This document shows, piece after piece, positions 45,701 through 64,000 of a DNA stretch of 64,000 bases (positions are counted from its first letter, which is position 1; each line of letters begins with the position of its first letter). Under the pieces are notes generated by a model, which was not told the DNA's origin, ran no database searches, and saw only the letters and a program-made list of their open reading frames with translations. Source of the DNA: Euleptes europaea. Its lineage: Eukaryota; Chordata; Lepidosauria; Squamata; Sphaerodactylidae. The stretch is taken from positions 59,093,268 to 59,157,267 of the forward strand of contig NC_079324.1 of assembly GCF_029931775.1 (NCBI RefSeq), written 5' to 3'. The translations under genes were made by a program, and so were the position numbers.

Positions 45701-46155
45701 TCTGATTCAGCATTTATTTCTCTGTCGATTTTTCAGCCTCCAACTTGACCCATTACTTCAGCCCCGGAGCCGTCACCAACAACCCCACACGCGCCCTCCT
45801 GCTGGTCGGTGCCATCTTGCTGGCCTACTGGTTCCTTTCTCTCTTCCTCGGGTTCTTCTTCTACCTGCTGCATGTGCTGTGTGGCCGATTCTTCTGGCTT
45901 GTGAGGGTCGCCCTCTTCGCCCTCTCCTGTGTGTACATCCTCCAGAAGTACGAAGGCGAGCCGGAGTACGCGGTCCTCCCCCTGTGCTTCGTGGTGGCGG
46001 TCTACTTCATGACTGGGCCGGTGGGCTTCTACTGGAGGCGGAGCGGTCACAGCACCCTGGAGGAGAAGATCGACCACCTGGACAGTCAGATCAGGCTCCT
46101 GAACATCCGTCTTTCGAGGGTGATTGAGAACATGGACAGAGGCGGTGACCAGTGA
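39365..46155 (+). CDS. BRI3BP: BRI3-binding protein, complete (3 coding exons)
   Basis: Multi-pass membrane protein reported at ER/mitochondrial membranes, binding BRI3 and linked to apoptosis in mammals (family knowledge). Exons 39365-39595, 44864-44966 and 45737-46155 join to 250 residues; human has about 251. Residues 18-40 form a leucine-rich signal peptide or first membrane segment. [12 protein letters not shown] and [12 protein letters not shown] match human. Hydrophobic segments lie at about 131-159, 162-180 and 190-210, with the conserved block [20 protein letters not shown]. Residues 218-245 form a probable coiled coil ([19 protein letters not shown]). A serine/proline-rich insert before the coiled coil of the human protein is shorter here. 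All introns are GT-AG and phases agree, so the gene looks intact. It is divergent from AACS and upstream of DHX37 in the same orientation. Confidence 0.96.
39715..40580. repeat. BRI3BP intron-1 minisatellite with higher-order period
   Basis: CATCTTTTG-type starts at 39728, 39830, 39932, 40039, 40141, 40244, 40346, 40453 and 40555; spacings 102, 102, 107, 102, 103, 102, 107, 102. Units 3 and 7 and units 4 and 8 share private variants, giving a four-unit, about 414-bp higher-order repeat. Confidence 0.95.
40587..40650. mobile_element. Foldback MITE single arm
   Basis: GAATTTGGATGGGGGAAATG and AATCCAAGGCAAATTCTCCC, one arm of the 37009 family, joined to the end of the minisatellite. Confidence 0.65.
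40883..41560 (+). mobile_element. Possible LTR-element remnant
   Basis: Begins TGTCATGGCCC and holds a 151-codon low-complexity open stretch. Composition resembles the segment at 9832. Probably an LTR relic; family and exact end undetermined. Confidence 0.3.
41666..42287. mobile_element. hAT-type element, 622 bp, intact TSD
   Basis: Ends CAGGGGTGGGGAACC and TTCCCCACCCCTG with exact 8-bp TSD AGGTATAG (41658-41665 and 42288-42295). No transposase recognised in it. Confidence 0.92.
42296..42864. other. BRI3BP intron 1, unclassified
   Basis: Nothing recognised apart from a 5S-SINE tail fragment just left of the hAT (41600-41657). Confidence 0.4.
42865..43095 (-). mobile_element. tRNA-type SINE
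   Basis: Full-length copy, 3' end ATGAAGCTGCCTTATACTGA on plus, head GAGCCACAGCCC. Confidence 0.85.
43210..43725 (+). mobile_element. tRNA-type SINE 3' part split by a foldback element
   Basis: SINE parts 43210-43290 and 43686-43725 join at ACTGACCTA|GATACACCAAGGG. Confidence 0.7.
43291..43685. mobile_element. Harbinger-like foldback MITE, CTA TSD, rearranged
   Basis: Ends GGCCTTTTATGCATGGCTGT and its complement; CTA on both sides. The left end is duplicated (43291 and 43392) with an inverted stretch of flanking SINE between. Confidence 0.75.
43726..44250. other. BRI3BP intron 1, unclassified
   Basis: No element or coding signal recognised. Confidence 0.4.
44257..44452 (+). mobile_element. 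5S-rRNA-derived SINE
   Basis: GCCTGATCTCGTCAGATCTC and AGAAGCTAAGCAGGGTC closely match the 5S rRNA 3' half; followed by TACTTGGATGTGAGACC and the body ending GTAAGTCGGCTGCGGCTTGA. Not a 5S gene: the 5S 5' half is missing. Confidence 0.85.
44480..44645 (-). mobile_element. Sauria-related SINE fragment
   Basis: Antisense body and head (AACAACCCTGGAGGCC; TGATTAGGACG-type head). Diverged. Confidence 0.45.
44864..44966 (+). CDS. BRI3BP: BRI3BP coding exon 2
   Basis: Acceptor TTTTGCAG, then [20 protein letters not shown] and [14 protein letters not shown]; donor GTAGGT; phase 0 in, phase 1 out. Matches human RLTERFVLGVDMFVETLWKV. Confidence 0.95.
45057..45270 (+). mobile_element. CR1-like LINE 3' end
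   Basis: GATACTAGTCAGGATGCATA through GGTCTGATCCAGCAGGG-like sequence to CTTATGTTCTTATG, in BRI3BP intron 2. Confidence 0.7.
45287..45597. mobile_element. Sauria SINE, GGGTTGCC MITE and CR1 fragments
   Basis: Sauria tail/body with an internal AT-rich duplication (45287-45462), MITE right half ending GGCAACCC-TA (45466-45558) and a CR1 end (45562-45597). Confidence 0.6.
45737..46155 (+). CDS. BRI3BP: BRI3BP coding exon 3 with stop
   Basis: Acceptor GATTTTTCAG, then [20 protein letters not shown], the membrane segments, [14 protein letters not shown] and the C-terminal coiled coil; TGA at 46153-46155. The strong codon-level match to human BRI3BP makes the antisense open frame here irrelevant. 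Confidence 0.96.
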
Positions 46156-47118
46156 AAACGCCAGGTCCAGCTCATTTTCACACCAGCTCTTTAGGAAGTT
46201 GCTAAGCACTGTCTCTCGTTTGCAAAAGCGTTAACAAAGCAGCAAGCTGACAGCAGAGTAAACCATGTGCAAACATTTAAGGTATTAGGTGTTAAGAGTA
46301 GTTTATACACTGGAAGAAAAACAAAAAAAATTATACTTGTAAGAGTCTTTAGCTGTATATTCAGAGATTTTTTCCTCCACGAGTAGAATTTTATCCGCTT
46401 ACTTTTCTCCGAGCATTTAAGACATCTTTTGTAAAAATGTTTTTTATACAAAGGCACATTGAGTAGTCTGTTTAAAATGACTAGAAATACAGCCGAGCTT
46501 TGTGCAGGTGTGATGTTTTAAAAGGAGGAGGAAAGCTTAAAGGAAGTGTACCAAAAGCTTCTGCTAGGAAATGTTGTTTTGGGGAGGGGAGGGAGTGCTC
46601 AGCTTTTCATTGTGTGTTTCGTTTTGTTTTCTTTCCATTTGCTGTCAGGAAATTGTGACCATTTTTTCTTTCACTGGAGACTTACCCCGTTGCCTCAAAG
46701 TTGCCTTTTCATACAATTACAGAGGAAGATGTTTCTTCTGGTCAGATTAGGGGGCGGGGGAAATCACCGTGGCTTTTAATGTCAAAGGGGGCCCACCCTC
46801 TGGACACTAAAACCTTTAATGCCAAAAAGAACTTGAATTTCTTGTGTCTTCTCTAACCTCCCCCCCACCCCAAAAAAAAACAACCCTTAACTTAGTGGAG
46901 ACGAGCCTTGACTGAGTACAGTTCAATTGCAGAGTTTTCTCCACTTCTGATGTGGAGATTGCTCTGGACACGCACAAGGGCCTATTTCATCACCACCACC
47001 ACCCAAAAAAAACACCCCAAAAACAAATACCACCCTTTAGCCTGATTAAATGAAAATGGCTGAGAACGTTATTAGTGGTACAGTCTTGAAAGATGGGTAG
47101 CGTACGGCTGGCCTTGGC

Positions 47119-47124
47119 AATAAA
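47119..47124 (+). terminator. BRI3BP: Possible proximal poly(A) signal of BRI3BP
   Basis: Canonical AATAAA about 960 bases after the stop codon; the downstream GT-rich element is weak. Confidence 0.3.
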
Positions 47125-50100
47125 GTCATTCTCCAAGCAGAAATCATTTTAAAGATCAATTATGCATTATCTTTAGAAAACGCAAAAGAAGATAAACCTC
47201 AGGACCCATGGGCGGCTCAGTATTTTTTGGGTTTTTTTAAGCAGCAGATAAAATAACTCGCAAAGTGGTTGCTGCTGAAATCTTTCTCAGGACCAATAAG
47301 GGGCAATAAGTAAAAACAATAATAATATATCTTACATTTAGGAAGATGTGGTGCTTTCTTGCTTTAAGGTCTGTGTCCTCTCCAAAGAGAGGCCCATCAC
47401 GTTCAACCTGCCAAGCTGAAAAAGAGGAGCCAGCCGGGCCCAGACTGCTCCCCAAGGGACACCATCCGGCCCTCCATTTTGCCAGCCAGAGGCCAGGGAA
47501 GGGACGTGGAGGGAACAGCAGTTGTACCAGGCCTTTGCTAGCAGTCTACTTCGGGAGTTGGGCGGGGGGGGGGGGCTTGACTGGTTATCAGCATTAGCAC
47601 CCCCCCCCAAGAGAGACCCACCAGTAAAACTTGTTGCTGATCAGTGTTCAGAGTATCCGAGATCATGGAAGCAGCTGTATTATTTTGGCAACTGGTCACA
47701 TAAGTATAATGTGTTTGCCTTTGCAATTTCGTTCATTCAAGGACTAAACGGTGCATTTTGTTGGCACGCCTCAAGACAGAAGAATCTTTGGAGGGGGGGA
47801 GTGAGAAGCCTTTCAGCCTTTACGAGACAATGGTTGCCAGGATCATACAGAATTGGCACTACAAAAGGTGCCCTTGAAATAGCGGCGGGGTAAAGTTCTC
47901 AGCCGGGGGGGGGGATCGGCTCTCTATGGCTACTGATCCAATTACTCTTCTTACCCTCCCCCTTTTAAATATATATTTCTTAAAATCATGACATTAAAAA
48001 GCATGTGCTCTCTTGGAGAAAACAGAGGAAAGTACGGTGGACTCAACACTTGACCTAATTCTGTCTGCCAGGCCCAATCTTCCTCATGGGCAGGATTTCG
48101 TCAGCTGCCTTGCTGCTTCTGGATGAAACCAGATTTCCATATTGACGCTTAATAGAAAGGAGGGTTGTTGTTTTTTAAATTGCTTGTTTGACACTACTGG
48201 CATTTCAAAATATATTTAAAGGAAACAGTAGGTATCTTACTTGTTTCAGCATTTGGCAAAACTTGGCTTACGAGTGTACCTTCTCTCTTCTCCCCCCCCC
48301 AAATCAGATATTCCAGGTGGAATCTCTGTTGTTGGGGAAAAGAATAGGTGAGGCATTGGATTTCCTTTAGACTGAGAAGCATCGTCGGATCTACCCTTCT
48401 TGCCACGGGAGCAATGTGAGAAGAAAGTATATATATTTTTATACACAAAGCATTTCACTATATAAGGTAGTAGTGATGGTGAAGGAAACTGTAAATAGTT
48501 TGTGCATGCACTAAACTTGACAGCATGTGCAAAATTGGCTAATTAGATGCATCCTTGGTATTTCCCCCCTTCCCCAACCCCATATCTGTATGGACTGTTT
48601 AAAATTAGACAGGAGCACAAACAATTGTCCAACGTACTTGAAAAAAAATTGCTGTGGCCATTATTGCAGAGAGCAGCCATGATGTTTTTGAAAGTAAATG
48701 TGATGTATTAAAATTGCTGAAGCGCAATATGTATCTCTTTCTCTCTGCGCCTCCCCCCCCCCCAAAAGTTATAACTGGCCATTGGTTTGACTCCTCTGTT
48801 GTGGTCTTCATAACTTCGGCAGCAATCCGTGCCTCTCCGCTTCGTGCAGCTGCTTTTATTTGAATGTCTGGAGGCGCTTCAGAGGAGAGGACATTTTCAC
48901 CCTATTTTATCACGCCTTGGAAGGCAAAATAAAAATTACTTGGCTAGGGTCGCTGCAGTTCGTCCCTGACCAAGGAAGAGTTTGCAACTCCCGATCTCAC
49001 TGCACAATCTTATTTGCAAGGTGTCTTTCTGCATTCGCCTTGAGGAAGGAACCAGAAGCAAAGTCAGAAAGTTCAGTGTGGCAACGCGTGTGTTATTTGT
49101 ATCGGGACAGTGTATGCACGACGCTCTTCATTTCCCAGCCAGAGTCAGCAGATAAGGAGGGTGCAGCTAGCACGTTTCCTCCTGTCAGTGTTTAGTTTAC
49201 CCCTGGTGCAGTATGTGTGCATTGGTGCCAACCATGGTTTACACTAACCAAGGCTGTCCTTATAACTGTGGTTAGCATTAACCCTGGTTAGTTGTAGTGT
49301 AATCATAATGATTTAAAGCAAACCATAAAAGGAAGCAGGAGATTGGTTCTTCAGAGTGGAATGCATGCAAGCAAACAAAACACACTCCCTTTTAACTATA
49401 GTCAGGAATTCAGGAACATTACGCCTGTTCTGGATTGTGTGAGCACACGCACAACTCTTCACACCAGTGAGGAAGGAATTCTCATGTACTACCATTCTTT
49501 CTTTGTGATTTCATAAATGAGCTGACTTGAGTTTCTAAGCCATCTAACACTGCTCCATGAGAGAACCTGCTGTTTGATATTTCCAGTGGTTTGCGGTAGT
49601 TGCTAAGGCAGCAGCTTAATCGGAAATCTGTTTATCACTTTTTTAAGCTAAGATCTGATGGCTGCTCACCGTCTCGTGGTCCATCATTACAAATAGCGAG
49701 AACGCCATCAGCCTTGTCTGGTGAGAGTTGCCGTTTTCTGAATATAATGCTTCTTTTTTGAAAAAAACATTGGATATTCAAGCACAGTGTACCAAACCCG
49801 GTGTAGCTGACACCGCAATTGTCCTCCGGGCGTAGTCTGCTTTTCTAAAAGCTTCTTCGTATAGTTAATATGGAAGGTTCCTCCATTCCTGCTGTAGCTT
49901 TTTTTGATTAAGTAAATTTAGCTTTCTTGTGACTTGGGAGCCATTCTGATCCTATGTATTCGGCAGCTAATGATTGATCTTGACCATTGGTCTTTTCCCC
50001 CCTTTCGTTTTGGAGAACATGAAGTTTTACTGTATTCCGCATGTGACTTTAATCTTTTTTTTAAATAATTCCACTAAGCTACGATGCCAATTAGAAACCA

Positions 50101-50477
50101 GTCTTTTCTGTTGTCAAGCAGAAAAAAACATATTGATCGTAACACTGTCTATCTGCACTGAATATAGTGACTTTGTATAATGTCTTGGACATCTGATCTC
50201 AAGTATTAGGTAGTTTTTTACAAGTCTGTATACCAAAATTGTGTATTTCTGTTAAAATTATGATATGCTCAGAAGAAAATGGTGTATGTATCGTTTTAAC
50301 CTGTGAACCTTAAACAAATTCTACTGGTGTAATTGTAGCCATGAAGATCTCAAATCTCTTTTTTGTTTACTTCTGCTATTCATGTCTTTATTTATTATCT
50401 GGCCGCCAGATCAATGTACTTCTATATAGTGGAATATTTGTAGGCCAATTTCACATCTGAATTATGATGTTATGACA

Positions 50478-50483
50478 ATTAAA
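50478..50483 (+). terminator. BRI3BP: Probable distal poly(A) signal of BRI3BP
   Basis: ATTAAA, with a TG-rich downstream element (TGTGGTTGTCTTGT) about 30 bases on. SINE sequence resumes right after it, as expected at a transcript end. Confidence 0.5.
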
Positions 50484-50529
50484 GCTTAAATGTTTTACTG
50501 TAACCTTGTAATTATGTGGTTGTCTTGTA

Positions 50530-50815
50530 CCAGCATGGTGTAGTGGTTAAAAGCAGTGGGTGGACTGGGTATGATTCCCCACTTCTCCACATGAGCAGCA
50601 GACTCTAATCTGATGAACCGTGTTTGTTTCCCCACTCTTCCATATGAAGTCTGCTGAGTGATCTTGGGCTAGTTACAGTTCTCTTAGAGCTCTCTCAGCC
50701 CCACCTACCTCATAGGGTGTCTGTTATGGGGAGAGGAAGGTAAGGTGATGGTAAGCCAGTTTGAGAACCCTTGAAGGTAAAGAAAATCGAGGTATACAAA
50801 CCAGCTCTTCTTTAA
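50530..50815 (+). mobile_element. Sauria-type SINE
   Basis: GTGTAGTGGTTAAAAGCAGT head to AACCAGCTCTTCTTTAA tail; immediately after the inferred BRI3BP transcript end. Confidence 0.85.
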
Positions 50816-51240
50816 TCCATTGGCTCTTTCACTTTATATTCAGGAGGATTCTGGTCCTCCTCAGTTCATCTGTGTTTCCTTATTGGACAAGACCATTAAT
50901 GGTGGAAAGGGTTCCCAAGAGGAAGTTTGAGTCTGGCCCACCATAACTGATCCGTCTGCCTCTGTAATGTGCTGCTCACATGGTAGTGCACACTTAAAGT
51001 TCCCCTGGCTTAACACTGAAACCAGCCCTCTCTCTGCACATGAAACTCTTTTGGAAGAAAGGATTATATCCTGCCTCTCAGACTAATGGTTTCCAAGACA
51101 ATTAACAATAACTCAAAACAATTCATTAAAATCTGTAAACTTTACAGATGCATGAAGTCTCAGATGCAGGTAGCAGAAGTATATATTCTTAACCACAAAG
51201 GAGGAGAGGGCGTTCTGCAAAATGCCTTGATCCGCTTTAC
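50816..51240. other. BRI3BP-DHX37 intergenic, unclassified
   Basis: No gene or element recognised. Confidence 0.4.
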
Positions 51241-51287
51241 CCAGGCTAGCCTGATTCCGTCAGATCCTGGAAGCGAAGCAGAGTCAA
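51241..51287 (+). mobile_element. 5S-derived SINE head fragment
   Basis: GGCTAGCCTGATTCCGTCAG and GGAAGCGAAGCAGAGTC, a truncated 5S-like head. Confidence 0.5.
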
Positions 51288-51842
51288 CCAAGATCAAGTT
51301 AATTCATGCCATAGTATTCCCTATTACTATGTATGGGTGTGAAAGCTGGACAATGAAGAAAGCTGATAGGAAGAAAGTAGATTACTTTGAAATGTGTTGG
51401 AGGAGTGTTATGGATATCCTGGACTGCCAAAAATACAAATCAGTGGGTTCTAGATCAAATCAAGCCTGAACTGACCCTAAAAGCTAAAATGACTAAACAG
51501 GCTGTTGTACTTTGGTCACATGAAAAGACGAGAGTCACTGGAAAAGACAATCATGCTAGGGAATGTTGAGGGCAGCAAGAAAAGAGGAAGACCCAACAAG
51601 AGATGGATTGACAGCCTTGTTCAGGTCTTGCAAATTGAAGGCTGTGGCTTCCTTTATTGAGTCAATCCATCTCTTGTTGGGTCTTCCTCTTTTCCTGCTG
51701 CCTTCCACTTTTCCTAGCATGATTGTCTTTTCATCTCATGACGTGACCAAAATACGACAGCCTCAGTTTAGTCATTTTAGATTCTAGGATCAGTTCAGGC
51801 TTGATTTGATCTATAACCCACTGATTTGTTGTTTGGGCAGTC
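51288..51842. mobile_element. Two BovB LINE ORF2 fragments in inverted orientation
   Basis: Plus-strand copy 51288-51604 (YGCESWTMKKADRKKVDYFE; RRPNKRW-type region) joined to a minus-strand copy 51605-51842 of the overlapping part. Confidence 0.8.
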
Positions 51843-52240
51843 CACGGAATCAACAATACAATACATGAACTGCTATATACAATATGCACAAAACAAGTAT
51901 GATGCAGCAGTCTCTATGCAAGAAAGTAGTGGAGTCTTCTCGGTGTGTATTCTTTTTTTGAGAATGTCAAATAAGTTCTCAACTGAGCCAGTAAATGGCA
52001 TGCATTCCCAATAAGGCAATGAACGGGAGAAACCTGCACGGTTGCCAAGAGAATCCCGTTTGCATGCTTCGCGCTTTCGCATCCTTTGCAAACTTTCCTT
52101 GCCTTCCTCCATCCGACCCCTCCCGCCGCGTGGGCGTCTTCAGACACGTGGCCTCCCCGCTGCTGGCAGGAAGGCGGAAGCGGAAGCGCGGTCCTGCTCC
52201 TGGGGGCTCCACGTGGGCCGCCGCGTTCCGTTTGGCCCCG

Positions 52241-64000
<11,760 letters not shown>

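Larger units (their letters stand above)
46156..50505 (+). other. BRI3BP: Probable long 3'UTR of BRI3BP
   Basis: 4.35 kb with essentially no recognisable SINE or LINE, in sharp contrast to every flanking stretch. It is AT-rich with CT/AT-rich runs and several C or G homopolymers. A possible proximal signal AATAAA is at 47119-47124, and ATTAAA at 50478-50483 is followed by a TG-rich stretch (50511-50530) and then by a SINE. Inferred to be one long 3'UTR; no coding signal was found. Confidence 0.6.

Noticed and set aside
45733-46209. 158-codon minus-strand open frame
   Set aside because: It is the antisense of BRI3BP exon 3, whose sense frame matches human; the antisense frame is a composition shadow.

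Overview
The window is nuclear DNA from a squamate reptile (lizard or snake). The evidence is the repeat mix: tRNA-derived Sauria-type SINEs with a BovB-like tail, a second very abundant tRNA-type SINE, an Anolis ACA-like SINE, 5S-rRNA-derived SINEs, RTE/BovB, CR1 and L2-like LINE pieces, and many short hAT and PIF/Harbinger-like elements. Repeat families are named from memory of their diagnostic motifs, not from a database search.

Three host genes are present and could be assembled exon by exon with consistent splice phase. AACS (acetoacetyl-CoA synthetase) is on the minus strand: coding exons 1-12 lie between 32052 and 816 (431 codons of about 670 in human), and the remaining 3' exons lie off the left edge. 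BRI3BP is on the plus strand and complete (three coding exons, 39365-46155, 250 residues), with a probable 4.3 kb 3'UTR ending near 50505. DHX37 (DEAH-box ribosome-biogenesis helicase) is on the plus strand from 52241; exons 1-8 and the first 24 bases of exon 9 are present and the gene runs off the right edge. The neighbourhood AACS-BRI3BP-DHX37 matches human 12q24.31 as I recall it. The three genes are not a pathway; they share a conserved location.

Layout: 1-32052 is the AACS 5' half, whose introns are packed with SINEs, LINE remnants, MITEs, a four-fold expanded MITE arm (25.5-26.0 kb) and a 141-bp-period minisatellite (30.5-31.7 kb) just inside intron 1. 32053-39364 is the intergenic region between divergent AACS and BRI3BP, holding nested LTR, Penelope-like, SINE and foldback elements, an orphan CCAAT-rich promoter-like segment (35.17-35.37 kb) and a decayed copy of BRI3BP promoter-proximal sequence (37.4 kb). 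39365-50505 is BRI3BP, with a 102-107-bp minisatellite carrying a 414-bp higher-order period at the start of intron 1. 50506-52240 is a short intergenic stretch with BovB pieces in inverted orientation. 52241-64000 is the DHX37 5' part, whose introns contain a four-layer nested insertion (52.4-53.7 kb).

I found no operon-like or defence-like novel system. What is unusual is structural: two minisatellites next to first exons, a duplicated promoter-proximal segment, a SINE tail that supplies the pyrimidine tract of an AACS splice acceptor, a GC-AG intron, a locally copied 103-bp segment inserted in a SINE, and a set of nested transposons whose insertion order can be read from intact target-site duplications.
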